A stretch of DNA of 64,000 nt from UBA6163 sp031411655. Lineage in GTDB: Bacteria > Planctomycetota > Planctomycetia > Pirellulales > Pirellulaceae. A program made the position numbers and the translations under genes. Position 1 is the first letter of the stretch. Every line of letters starts with the position of its first letter. The notes beneath the pieces were generated by a model. That model saw only the letters and a program-made list of their open reading frames with translations, was not told where the DNA came from and made no database searches. Below, piece after piece: positions 1 through 8,484 of this stretch. The stretch is taken from contig JANOBM010000180.1 in assembly GCA_031411655.1 (NCBI GenBank), positions 3,900-67,899 of the forward strand, in the 5' to 3' direction.

Positions 1-348
1 GGAAAGATTCAATTGCAAGCCACGCAGCACCGCCTGTTCGATCAGCGGCCGAAGTTCTGCTTGCCGCTCCTTAACGGATGCCGAAGTCGGAATGTCTGGC
101 TCGGCAACCGCCATTCCCACGCCCCGCACGCGTGTAAGGATGCCATCCATTTCCAGCCGCGTATAGGCTTTACTGATTGTCATCATGTTGACTTCCAGCG
201 ACTCAGCCAACTTGCGAATACTCGGCAACGCGTCGCCAGGCTTCAGTCGACCACTGACTACAAGCGCATTGACCTGATCAATGATCTGCCGGTAAATCGG
301 CACACCAGACGATGGCGAGACAGAGAAAGAAAGTTGGCTGGACTGCAT
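1..348 (-). CDS. GntR-family (YtrA-like) transcriptional regulator, 3' end cut by window edge
   Basis: The first 116 codons are present and the frame stays open to base 1, so the C-terminus lies outside the window. The N-terminal part reads as a winged-helix GntR domain: 'PIYRQIIDQV' near residue 17, 'GDALPSIRKLAESL' near residue 38, then 'TISKAYTRLEMDG'. This layout is typical of the short YtrA subfamily, which has a small C-terminal dimerisation helix and usually represses its own operon, often with ABC transporter genes. The ATG at 348 is chosen because the domain begins immediately after it. A perfect palindrome ends directly at this start codon, which suggests autoregulation. What it controls cannot be seen here. 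Confidence 0.85.
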   Translation of the reverse strand, partial: MQSSQLSFSVSPSSGVPIYRQIIDQVNALVVSGRLKPGDALPSIRKLAESLEVNMMTISKAYTRLEMDGILTRVRGVGMAVAEPDIPTSASVKERQAELRPLIEQAVLRGLQLNLS

Positions 349-386
349 ATGTGCATTATGGTAGTAATGCACATGGTTTTTGTCAA
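349..386 (-). promoter_or_regulatory. Promoter and palindromic operator of the GntR-family gene
   Basis: Bases 349-374 form a perfect inverted repeat: ATGTGCATTA, a 6-nt spacer, TAATGCACAT. On the minus strand a consensus -35 TTGACA lies at 381-386. It is separated by exactly 17 bases from a -10-like TACCAT at 358-363. The operator therefore covers the -10 region and the predicted start of transcription. Only nine bases lie between the -10 element and the start codon, so a transcript from this promoter would have almost no leader. Binding by the adjacent GntR protein is inferred from position and symmetry. Confidence 0.7.
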
Positions 387-477
387 TTCGTTGGCGATCA
401 GTATTTGCATCCCTACCGCAGTCGTCGTTGATACGAAATGGGAAGGGGAACGATTTGCCAGGCTTCCATAGCGAGTC

Positions 478-780
478 TTAGATCGCGTCCGGCGAACTCC
501 CATACCACCGCGTGCCATCCCGGGAGAACAGCGGATACGATTCATTCGCCTCGGGAGTGTTGGTCATGTTGCGGCGCTGCGATCCGTCGGGCCGCATCCG
601 ATAAAGATCCCAGTCTCCCTTGTCCGAGCGAGCTGGAAAAACAATCCAACCTTTCGTCTTCACTTCCTCCATCAGCGTGGCAATCTTATCGGCTATCGAC
701 GTCGCTGGCAGAACGCCAAAAAAGATCGATAGCAGGACAATCCAGATTGCGACCAAGCGAATATCAAAATGCATCGGCAT
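478..780 (-). pseudogene. Truncated TolB/PD40-like secreted beta-propeller protein (remnant)
   Basis: About 100 residues remain. They comprise an N-terminal signal-anchor ('IRLVAIWIVLLSIFFGVLPA'), a short linker, and one beta-propeller blade of the TolB/PD40 type: 'GWIVFPARSDKGDWDLYRM' followed by 'RPDGSQ' and 'YPLFSRDGTRW'. Proteins of this kind normally continue through several such blades. Here the frame stops shortly after the first complete one, and no continuation is visible downstream in any frame. I read it as a gene that lost its 3' part. The ATG at 780 is preferred over a GTG at 795. A real short protein is the alternative. Confidence 0.5.
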
Positions 781-884
781 GGTATTTCCGTGCACGGTTT
801 GAGTGATTGTGGTGATGCTCTAGGAAATGAAACCGAGGCGGAGAGAATTCAAGCATAACTTCCTAAACACAACTTCCGCCAGTA

Positions 885-954
885 AGAACCTATCCGAAAA
901 CCGAAGAGACCCGCGGCTAGCGCCAACGCGGCTAATGGCTTTCGGATAGGTTCT
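885..954. repeat. 70-bp palindromic dispersed repeat, copy 1
   Basis: The ends form an inverted repeat (AGAACCTATCCGAAA at 885-899 against its complement at 940-954). The GC-rich centre can itself fold (CCGCGGCTAGCGCC region). A second copy of the same length lies at 9242-9311 in the opposite orientation and differs by my count at 9 of 70 positions. There is no room for a coding sequence. It behaves like a small non-autonomous mobile palindrome (MITE or REP-like). Confidence 0.8.
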
Positions 955-1935
955 AAGCTTGACCGACGAGCGCGAGAAACTCATTGATTGGTTGAATGTC
1001 AGCTCGGCAATGGGTCAAAGACTTACGCAGGTGTCCGACTCGATATTCGGAATCGCATGGTCGGACGATCAGAGGTTGGGCTGCTTGGTTTCGTTATGAA
1101 CGGTACAAGCGATTGGGCCCGATACATGCCACGACTACCTCGACTTCAACGTCATTCGATACCCTTCGGCACTCCGGGTCGATCCATCATGGAGTGACCC
1201 TTGGAGATGGTCAGCCGGTGTTCTTTCACGATGAGGGCCATTGGACACGACTTATCCAAGGGCTGAGTGATAAAGTCGTCCCAAGGGATGGGATTGTCTG
1301 CCCTGTGTACTCGATGCACGATCTTTTTCACGCCCTGGTAAAGACGCCCCAATCGAATCGATATCGTGGCATTCAGCATTGGCGTTCGGGTTACGCTAAC
1401 GGATTACGCCAATGGCTAACAGGTCGTTATGATTCGGCGCACCGCTTGCTTTTGACCATGTGGGGATTTTAAAGAGGTTGCCCGACCTGGCCGGCGCCCG
1501 GCAGGGACCTCGGTTTCGGCGAGTAGTTTGAGATGAGAGGTTTGAGACGAGAGGTTTGAGACCATTAAGTTGAGATACGCGGTTATCATCGTGTTTCTCA
1601 TTAAGAGAGGATCGAATCCGTGGCCGCTGCCATTGGTGTCGCCCAGTCCCGACGATCCGCCTTGTGGTGAGTGAGCTGCGACTCGCTCGCCATGGGTTCT
1701 GCATTCGTTGAGAATCGGCGGCTAGCACCTTGCCGATCACAGACAGCAACACAGATGGCGGAGAGCGGGAGGAGACCAGTCGGTCACCTCATTCATTTTG
1801 TATGACCGACCACGCAGAACTTGTCGGTCTGTGATAGATTCCTATTGCGGTGGTCCTGACTGAAGGCGATTGTTGTGATCGATCGTCTGCGGCAATGATA
1901 ACGTTCGCGATCGATCGTGTTGGCCGGAGAGGGAT
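955..1935. other. Gene-poor stretch upstream of the hybrid histidine kinase
   Basis: No open frame here gives a recognisable protein. The longest candidates (996-1472 on plus, 1396-1752 on minus) have low-complexity, shadow-like translations. The stretch contains four degenerate 14-bp tandem units at 1530-1585. A GGAGAGGG Shine-Dalgarno sequence lies just before the kinase gene at 1936. It may hold decayed gene remnants, but I cannot name one. Confidence 0.5.
1530..1585. repeat. Four degenerate 14-bp tandem units
   Basis: The units are GAGATGAGAGGTTT (1530), GAGACGAGAGGTTT (1544), GAGACCATTAAGTT (1558) and GAGATACGCGGTTA (1572). The first two differ at one base and the last two are diverged. 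They lie in a non-coding region. Confidence 0.55.
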
Positions 1936-4900
1936 ATGGCTCGACCCAGAAACTATGTCGTGTGGACCGTCCTCGGCACGCTCCTGTCGTTGGTGCTGCC
2001 CGTTGGGGGCACGGCGATCGCGGGGATGCTGTTCCCAGAATTTCGGATGACGCATTTGCCATTGCACTCGCTGGTCGAAGGCGCGGGAGGACTGGTCGCC
2101 CTGGCCATCGCGGGCATTTTGCTTGCCGAGATGGGGCACAAAGGCGACACAAGACACTACGCGTGCATGTCCGCAGGTTTTGCGAGTATGGGTGTGCTCG
2201 ATCTGTTTCACGCGGCCTCGACGCCCGGCAATCACTTCGTTTGGTTGCACAGCATCGCGACGTGTGTCGGCGGAGCATTCTTTGGATTGATGTGGGTCTG
2301 CCATCGTGTTCCTAAGTTTTTCGATACGCTTCGATTTCCCGCCGTTGTCGCCATCTTCGCTGTCGTGGTCGGTATCACATCGACGTCGGCGCCTGGCGTC
2401 GTGCCCGCCATGCGGACCCCGGAGGGTACGTTCTCCCATTGTGCTATCGCCTTGAATGTGAGCGGAGGGCTGGGCTTTCTGATCGCTTCGACATTCCTCG
2501 CGCGACGCTTCTTCGCAACGGGAGACTCGGAGGACTGGATGTTCGCTGTGCAGACCACGTTGTTTGGAACGGCTGGGGTTCTGTTTGCGTATTCCGTTGT
2601 GTGGGACGGAAGTTGGTGGTGGTGGCACATACTGCGATTGGCGGCTTATGTCGCCGCGTTGTCGTACGGCTTGCGGACATTTCGCGATGCCGAACGAGAA
2701 CTCCGCCAAGTGAATCAGCAACTGCGGCAAGCGAACAGCACTTTGGACCGGCGAGTAAGCGATCGAACCTTGGAACTGCAGGGTGTAAACGCAGTGTTGC
2801 AGTCGGAAGTTACCGAGCGTCAACAGGCAGAACATGCGCTACGCGAGAGCGAGGAACGCTCGAACCTGGCACTGAAGTCTTCCGGTGTCGGCACATGGAG
2901 TTGGGATGTCGTTAAGAATTCAATCTTCTGGGACGACTTCATCCATCCGCTCTTCGGCCTGGAGACAGGCACATTTCCCGGTCGCTACGAAGACTTTCTG
3001 CGGATGTTGCACCCCGATGATCGCGATCGTGTCGCCCAGGAAGTGGCGAGATCCGTCGAGGACGATGCTCCGTATGACACGGAATACAAAGTTGTCTGGC
3101 CTAACGGCAGTGTCCATGTCTTGGGCTCCCGCGCTAAAGTGTATCGGAATGTTGAGGGAAAGCTTTTGCGAATGACGGGCGTTTGTTGGGATGTCACCGA
3201 GAGGAAGCGACTCGAGGCTCGCTTCCGTCTCGCGGTCGAGGCTTCGCCAGCAGCACTGTTGATGGTGCAACAAGATGGTCGAATTGTGATGGCCAATTCA
3301 TCCGGCCTGTCGATGTTCGGCTACACCGAAGCGGAGTTGATGGGTCAGTCGATTGAACTGCTTGTGCCGCAGCGATTTCGGGCTGCGCATCCAGCGCATC
3401 GAGATTCATTTTTCAAAAATCCGGTCCAGCGCGCAATGGGCCCTGAACTCGACTTGTTTGGCGTCCGCAAAGACGGCTCCGAGTTTCCGGTCAAAGTTGT
3501 CCTCAGTCCCGCGGAGACTGCCGAAGGTCAGGCGGTCATTTGCGGCGTCATGGACATCACGGACCAGAAGAAGACGTTGGAAGCGATGCAGCAAGCGAAA
3601 GACGCCGCCGAGTCTGCCAGCCGCGCCAAGAGTTCGTTCCTCGCTAACATGAGCCATGAAATTCGAACGCCCATGAACGGCATCATCGGCATGGCTCAGT
3701 TGCTGGCTCAGACGGAGTTGCGGCCGCATCAACGCGATTACCTGTCGACCGTGGACGAATCCGCTCACATACTGCTGCGACTACTCAACGACATTCTCGA
3801 CTACTCCAAAATCGAAGCGGGCAAGCTGGAATTAGAGTGTGTGGATTTCCGCATTTCAGAATGCATTGCGCGCGCTGCTCAGATGATGGCTTTGCGAGCT
3901 GCCGAAAAGGGACTGGAGATCGCCTGCCGCGTCGCACCAGAAATCCCCGATCATCTGCGCGGCGACCCCGGCCGCATTCAGCAAGTGCTGGTCAATCTGC
4001 TCGGTAACGCCGTCAAGTTCACCGAAGCTGGCGAGATCTTCGTCAATGTCAACGCCGAGTCGATCACGCCTGACAAAGTCCGACTGCACATTTCCGTGAG
4101 CGACACCGGAATCGGAATTCCCGCCGACAAACGGGATCAGATCTTCCGGCCGTTCGAGCAGGCCGAATCTTCAACCACGCGGCGCTTCGGCGGCACTGGC
4201 CTGGGACTGGCGATCTCGCGGCAGCTTGTGGAGATGATGCACGGCCGCATCTGGATCGACAGCGAATTCGGTCGAGGGTCCACCTTTCACTTCACCGCCG
4301 AATTCGCCATCGCAGCCGACCAGCATCGGCCCGCGCCGGCTGAACTCAACTCGCTTCACAATCTGCCCGTGCTGGTCGTGGATGACAACCTCACGAACCG
4401 CCGTATTCTCAGCGAGATGTTGCAACACTGGCACATGCAACCGGTGCTGGCCGACTCCGCCGCCGCCGCCCGACAATCGCTGCAAGCAGCGGAAGCGTCG
4501 CAGCGACCGATCCGACTCATCCTGCTTGACCACCACATGCCGGGCGAAGATGGCATCCAATTTGCCGAGAGTCTGCGCGGCACGCTAAAGTACGGCCAGT
4601 GTCCCATTATCATGATCTCGTCCGGCACATTACCGGTCGATGTGGACCTTGGTCAGAAGTACGGCATCAGTCGCTTCATGACCAAGCCGGTCATCGCGTC
4701 CGAGTTACTCAACGAAGTGCTGCATCAATTCGGACGATTCACGAACGCCACGCCGGTGCAATCGCCAACTGCGACGCCGCAGGTACAAGTTCAACCGCGC
4801 CGCGTGTTGCTGGTTGAAGACAACGAAATCAATCGTCGTGTGGCTTTGGGGCTGCTGCGATCGCGCGGGCATCAAGTCGCCGTGGCCGAGAATGGACAAG

Positions 4901-5271
4901 AGGCCGTCAATACTCTGGCCGATCAGGAGTTCGATGTCGTGCTCATGGACATGCAAATGCCCGTCATGGACGGCTACGAAGCCACTGCCGAGATCCGTGC
5001 CCGCGAACGCCAAACTGGTGGGCACATTCCCATCGTGGCGATGACGGCTGAAGCACTCAAAGGCGACCGCGAACGTTGTCTCACAGTCGGTATGGATGAC
5101 TACGTCTCGAAACCCATCAACCCCGCCGAGATGTATCGCGCGATCGAGCGTTTTCCCGCGCTCTGTCTGACAGCCGACATCGCACCTCCGGAGGGCGAGC
5201 TGGCAGCTGCGCCACTCGCGGCGAAACAACAAGACTCTGCGGGAGCCTCGCCCCCGAAAAATTCCCAGTAA
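1936..5271 (+). CDS. Membrane-bound hybrid sensor histidine kinase with two PAS and two receiver domains
   Basis: A 1111-residue two-component sensor. Residues ~10-245 form several membrane helices resembling a MASE-type sensory domain (motif 'ASMGVLDLFHA'). A coiled coil of Glu/Gln/Arg heptads follows at ~250-305. Two PAS/PAC domains lie at ~305-425 and ~430-545. The HisKA domain has the phospho-acceptor His574 in 'MSHEIRTPMNGIIGM'. The ATPase domain carries the N box and the G boxes ('DTGIGIP', 'GGTGLGLAIS'). Two receiver domains follow, with Asp865 ('LLDHHMPGED') and Asp1005 ('LMDMQMPVMDG') as likely phosphorylation sites. No C-terminal HPt domain is present, so a separate phosphotransfer protein is expected. 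The start has a good GGAGAGGG ribosome site. No cognate regulator gene is adjacent, so the output is unknown. Confidence 0.93.
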   Translation: MARPRNYVVWTVLGTLLSLVLPVGGTAIAGMLFPEFRMTHLPLHSLVEGAGGLVALAIAGILLAEMGHKGDTRHYACMSAGFASMGVLDLFHAASTPGNHFVWLHSIATCVGGAFFGLMWVCHRVPKFFDTLRFPAVVAIFAVVVGITSTSAPGVVPAMRTPEGTFSHCAIALNVSGGLGFLIASTFLARRFFATGDSEDWMFAVQTTLFGTAGVLFAYSVVWDGSWWWWHILRLAAYVAALSYGLRTFRDAERELRQVNQQLRQANSTLDRRVSDRTLELQGVNAVLQSEVTERQQAEHALRESEERSNLALKSSGVGTWSWDVVKNSIFWDDFIHPLFGLETGTFPGRYEDFLRMLHPDDRDRVAQEVARSVEDDAPYDTEYKVVWPNGSVHVLGSRAKVYRNVEGKLLRMTGVCWDVTERKRLEARFRLAVEASPAALLMVQQDGRIVMANSSGLSMFGYTEAELMGQSIELLVPQRFRAAHPAHRDSFFKNPVQRAMGPELDLFGVRKDGSEFPVKVVLSPAETAEGQAVICGVMDITDQKKTLEAMQQAKDAAESASRAKSSFLANMSHEIRTPMNGIIGMAQLLAQTELRPHQRDYLSTVDESAHILLRLLNDILDYSKIEAGKLELECVDFRISECIARAAQMMALRAAEKGLEIACRVAPEIPDHLRGDPGRIQQVLVNLLGNAVKFTEAGEIFVNVNAESITPDKVRLHISVSDTGIGIPADKRDQIFRPFEQAESSTTRRFGGTGLGLAISRQLVEMMHGRIWIDSEFGRGSTFHFTAEFAIAADQHRPAPAELNSLHNLPVLVVDDNLTNRRILSEMLQHWHMQPVLADSAAAARQSLQAAEASQRPIRLILLDHHMPGEDGIQFAESLRGTLKYGQCPIIMISSGTLPVDVDLGQKYGISRFMTKPVIASELLNEVLHQFGRFTNATPVQSPTATPQVQVQPRRVLLVEDNEINRRVALGLLRSRGHQVAVAENGQEAVNTLADQEFDVVLMDMQMPVMDGYEATAEIRARERQTGGHIPIVAMTAEALKGDRERCLTVGMDDYVSKPINPAEMYRAIERFPALCLTADIAPPEGELAAAPLAAKQQDSAGASPPKNSQ

Positions 5272-5280
5272 CCTGGGGAA
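5262..5280 (+). terminator. Possible weak terminator hairpin at the end of the histidine kinase gene
   Basis: TTCCCAG (5262-5268) can pair with CTGGGGAA (5273-5280, one bulged G) around a loop containing the stop codon. The downstream sequence is only moderately T-rich (GGTCTTGTTT), so this is a weak call. Confidence 0.25.
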
Positions 5281-5708
5281 GGTCTTGTTTACGGTTTTTA
5301 AAATAGGTTTTCGTTTTACGACAGGTGATCCCTGAGTCTCGTCGACTGGAAGACGGCATCGTTCCACCGCTGAATCAGGCCGCAAGTGCTGTCTGGATGC
5401 GAGAACCCCAAAGCCTCGGCAGGATCCCACAGCGTGCATGTCGTTTGGCAATGAGTCGAAGTAAGCTACCAGATCCCACGCCGCCGATGTCTAACGTTTG
5501 ATCAGGTAGTCCTACCATTCTGTCGCCTTGGCCACGAATGGGACAAGCAGACTGACTCAATTGAGTAGCTCGATTGCTGGCCTGACAAACGGACAGCGCA
5601 ACAGGGCGTTGTTACGATGCCCGACTCCCAGCGGCACCTCAACAACTCGCCGCGAAGTGCGAGTTGTGTCAGTTGCCACTCCTACCAGGGATGGTATTGC
5701 GACTTCTA
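5281..5708. other. Intergenic region between convergent genes, nothing recognised
   Basis: Short open frames only, with shadow-like translations. I see no promoter, RNA or repeat that I can support. Confidence 0.4.
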
Positions 5709-6113
5709 TCAGTGGTGGTAATGACCACTCTGATGAAAGTCGTAGTGCCCCGGTTGCACATCGTAGTGGTTGCCGTGTCGATAGATTTCCGTTGGGTGGT
5801 AATCGTAGTGGCTGGTGTCGTGGTAACCGCCATGTCCGTAAATGGAGCCGATTCCGTATCCGATCGATGGCAAGAGACTTTGATAGGGACTGCTATATCC
5901 GTGTCCATAGCCGTGCCCATAGCCGTGCCCGTAACTGGGCGCACATGACGCACCGTAGGCGGGCCGGTAACTCGGGTAGCCGCCACCAATGGTGATTTGT
6001 AAACCGCGATTTTGAAATCGCCCGTGCTCCGCTCGCGCCGCACTTGCGCCAACCCCAAACACTGCTCCTGAAACAAAGAGTGCGATCAGGATTCGTTTCG
6101 TTATCGAGTGCAT
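5709..6113 (-). CDS. Small secreted Gly/His/Tyr-rich protein
   Basis: A 134-residue protein with a clear signal peptide (positively charged start, hydrophobic core 'ILIALFVSGAVFGVG', cleavage near 'ARA'). The mature part is dominated by Gly, Tyr and His. A short repeat 'GYGHGYGHGYGHGY' at ~61-75 is encoded by 12-bp tandem units near 5895-5930. The His-rich tail includes 'GHYDFHQSGHYHH'. There are two Cys around residues 57-60. Proteins of this composition are common in planctomycetes and lack an assigned function. The His clusters could bind metal and the Gly/Tyr repeats suggest an extended envelope or matrix protein, both as inference only. It stands alone, with no operon partner. Confidence 0.75.
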   Translation of the reverse strand: MHSITKRILIALFVSGAVFGVGASAARAEHGRFQNRGLQITIGGGYPSYRPAYGASCAPSYGHGYGHGYGHGYSSPYQSLLPSIGYGIGSIYGHGGYHDTSHYDYHPTEIYRHGNHYDVQPGHYDFHQSGHYHH

Positions 6114-6770
6114 TGAATTCTAGCTCCGAATGATTTGTTCCAACCCGCCGCAAGCACCTTGCTTGCGTAACTTGTGTGAAACGATGCGATCGTCGTGCCG
6201 TGAAACAATTTTTAATTTCGGATCCATCACGTAGGCGGGCTGATTTGTAAAAAGACGCGTGAAAAACGGCTTGTTTTGCGTTTTACCTCAGCGCATTTTA
6301 GTTCTGGTGGGGTACCTGCTCAGGCGAGTTAGCCATGATGTGATTCCAAGCTGATAACTATCTGTAGTCAATGTGATGCGTCACGTAGTGATGACAAGTG
6401 GCTCGCTTGGTCCAGTGACTGTGGACCCTATGGTGCCAAAGGGGAGGCCGCCTGTCTGGTGGAGTACCGGCAAAGGCCAACGAAGTATGTTTGTTATGGA
6501 TGTAACGATGGGATCGATCGTAAGGATCGATGGATAAAGCGTGCGATGTACCGCAAGGTCACGTGATGGCACGGCGGTCCAACCGACTAAATGGACTTGC
6601 CACTTGGAATGCAAAACCCGTATCGACAGCTTTGAATGTGTCTGAAAACGATCTTTTTTCGAGATCGGGTTGGCGATGAGTGCGCGAACACGGCGCGCCG
6701 GAGCATTTTCGAGAGCAAAGGTAGTTGTTGCTCCGCGGATATCGGGGAACCACGGAAGGTGATCCTGTGT
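6114..6770. other. Intergenic region between divergent genes, nothing recognised
   Basis: This 657-base gap separates the divergent secreted-protein gene and the HEAT-repeat gene, so it must hold promoters for both, but I cannot place them with confidence. An open frame extends upstream of the HEAT gene start in the same frame (from 6636). Its translation does not look like the domain, so I exclude it. Confidence 0.4.
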
Positions 6771-7265
6771 ATGGTTGAGCAATTGCGTTTACAACTGAAA
6801 GCCGGTTCTTTAGAAGAGCGTGAAGCGGCGGCAGAGTGTCTTAGCCGAATGGGCTCCGATGCCATGGAGGCAGCGGTTGAGCTTGTGCTTGCCTGCAAGG
6901 ATGCGCCGACAGTCCGTGATTTGGCGATTGCCACATTAGAAGACCTTGGTGCCCCGCCTGTTAGCAAAATGGCATTGCTGACCGACTTGATATCCGCAAG
7001 TGAACCGCTCGTAGCGTACTGGGCAGTTACTCTGGTTGGCCGATTGGGGGCCGACGCAAGTGAATGTGAAATTGCCTTAGCCTCAGCCCTATCGCGTTCA
7101 GAGGATTTGGCTGTCCGCCAACGTATCGCATGGGCGTTGGGACAAACGGGCGTTGCATCAAACGAAGCTGTCTTGGCACTGGATGCCGCAACCCAGTCAA
7201 GCGATGCACGACTTGCACGACTGGCTCGCGCGGCTCTTGAACAGCGTCAGGCACCGTCTAGGTAA
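6771..7265 (+). CDS. HEAT-repeat protein
   Basis: A 164-residue, Ala/Leu/Glu-rich alpha-helical protein. Its helical pairs have HEAT/PBS-lyase-type spacing: 'REAAAECLSRMGSDAMEAA' near the start, 'LVAYWAVTLVGRLGADA' near the middle, then 'VRQRIAWALGQTGVASNEAV' and 'ARLARLARAALEQ'. Such repeats make a curved protein-binding surface and occur in many unrelated systems. I see no signal peptide or catalytic motif, so a cytoplasmic scaffold is likely. The ATG at 6771 is chosen because an AAGGTGA-type ribosome site precedes it and the repeats start right after it. The DNase I-fold gene begins 37 bases downstream on the same strand, so co-transcription is plausible. Confidence 0.75.
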   Translation: MVEQLRLQLKAGSLEEREAAAECLSRMGSDAMEAAVELVLACKDAPTVRDLAIATLEDLGAPPVSKMALLTDLISASEPLVAYWAVTLVGRLGADASECEIALASALSRSEDLAVRQRIAWALGQTGVASNEAVLALDAATQSSDARLARLARAALEQRQAPSR

Positions 7266-7302
7266 CCATTGGAAATCGGCGCTGGGCAGGGAGGCCTAGA
7301 CC

Positions 7303-8460
7303 GTGGCGAAAAGGAAAATAGCTTCTCGAACCAACGGAAAAGGGAGGTCCCGGCTCCTTTGGATTTTCTGGATGGTCCTCACCACTTTCTCAGGGAGTAG
7401 TATAGGCGGCTACTTCAATCCGCAGTGGCCGATCATCGGCCCGCTAGTTCAGCGATTGACGACGTGGCAAGCGGAGCATCCGGAGGGCTTGACGGAGGTC
7501 GGCATCGCGAAAGCCGTTGCAACCGAAGTCACTGGACAGCTTCGCGACCGAATGAGCGATCGGTCAGCAGTGCCAGCAGGATTCAACCAAGGTACGATTC
7601 CAGCACAACTCGCTTCGTCCGTTCGGACTACTCCGCAATCCCAGGTGCCTACGCCCCAAAGACCGAACGATAAGCTGTTGATTGCGACCTTTAACATCCA
7701 AGTCTTTGGCAAGAGTAAGTTGGCTGACCGCAACGTACTGAATGCATTGTCGGAAATCATCCGTCAATTTGACGTGATTGCAATTCAAGAGATACGCGCG
7801 AAAGAAGACAACATTCTGCCGGAATTTGTCGCTGCTATCAATGCCGATGGTAGTCAATACGATTTCATCATCGGTCCAAGATTAGGGCGAAGCGTCAGTA
7901 CCGAACAATATGCTTATGTATTCGATCGGACGCGAGTGGAATGTGATCGCGGAGCCGTTGGTACCGTGATTGACTCTTCGGATCAACTACATCGCGAACC
8001 GTATGTAGCTCGATTCCGCTCGCGAACCCAGTCGCCTCAGGATTCCTTTACATTCTGGTTGGTGAACATCCACACGGATCCTGATGAAGTCCAAGAGGAA
8101 GTTTCGGCGCTGGCGGATGTATTCATGTTGATGCAGCAGGCTCGAGCCGACGAGGACGACGTGATATTGCTCGGCGATCTCAACGCGAGTGAGTCGCAGC
8201 TTGGACGTCTCGGCCAGGTCCCCGGAATTCGATGGGTTGTGAACAATGCGATGACCAACACTCGTCAAAACAAAGCATATGACAATATCCTTTTTCACAG
8301 CCAAGCAACTGCAGAATTTAGTGGTCGCTGGGGGGTGTTTGACGTGGAGACGACTTACGGTCTAACACGCGATCAAGCTTTGTTGATATCCGACCATCTG
8401 CCGGTTTGGGCCGAATTTAGCGTTTGGGAATCTCCACCAAATGTCAGCCCTACCCATTAG
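7303..8460 (+). CDS. Membrane-anchored endonuclease/exonuclease/phosphatase (DNase I-fold) protein
   Basis: A 385-residue protein with one N-terminal membrane segment ('LLWIFWMVLTTFSGSSIGGYF', ~19-40), a linker of ~80 residues, and an EEP/DNase I-like domain from ~residue 124. The metal-dependent catalytic set is visible in order: Asn in 'TFNIQVFG', Glu in 'IQEIR', His in 'VNIHTD', Asp/Asn in 'GDLNAS', and Asp-His in 'SDHLPVW'. The family hydrolyses phosphodiester or phosphomonoester bonds in DNA, RNA, lipids or nucleotides. The overall resemblance is to extracellular DNase I-type nucleases. A GTG start at 7303 is supported by GGGAGG eight bases upstream. Placement outside the membrane is inferred. 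It could serve in nutrient scavenging or DNA defence, with no further context. Confidence 0.87.
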   Translation: MAKRKIASRTNGKGRSRLLWIFWMVLTTFSGSSIGGYFNPQWPIIGPLVQRLTTWQAEHPEGLTEVGIAKAVATEVTGQLRDRMSDRSAVPAGFNQGTIPAQLASSVRTTPQSQVPTPQRPNDKLLIATFNIQVFGKSKLADRNVLNALSEIIRQFDVIAIQEIRAKEDNILPEFVAAINADGSQYDFIIGPRLGRSVSTEQYAYVFDRTRVECDRGAVGTVIDSSDQLHREPYVARFRSRTQSPQDSFTFWLVNIHTDPDEVQEEVSALADVFMLMQQARADEDDVILLGDLNASESQLGRLGQVPGIRWVVNNAMTNTRQNKAYDNILFHSQATAEFSGRWGVFDVETTYGLTRDQALLISDHLPVWAEFSVWESPPNVSPTH

Positions 8461-8484
8461 GCTGAGTTGTATCCCATGTTGACA

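Noticed and set aside
1380..1420. Short inverted repeat TTGGCGT ... ACGCCAA considered as an attC-like or recombination site
   Set aside because: Arms are only seven bases, no R box pair with correct spacing, no integrase nearby.
996..1472. 158-residue open frame in the gene-poor stretch
   Set aside because: No ribosome site, no recognisable motif, and composition like a random frame. It may hide a decayed gene, but I cannot support one.
1789..2835. 348-residue open frame on minus, antisense to the histidine kinase
   Set aside because: Arg/His/Ser-rich translation without domain; it mirrors the codon bias of the gene on the other strand.
4705..5451. 248-residue minus frame over the receiver domains
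   Set aside because: Lies wholly opposite to conserved receiver motifs; shadow.
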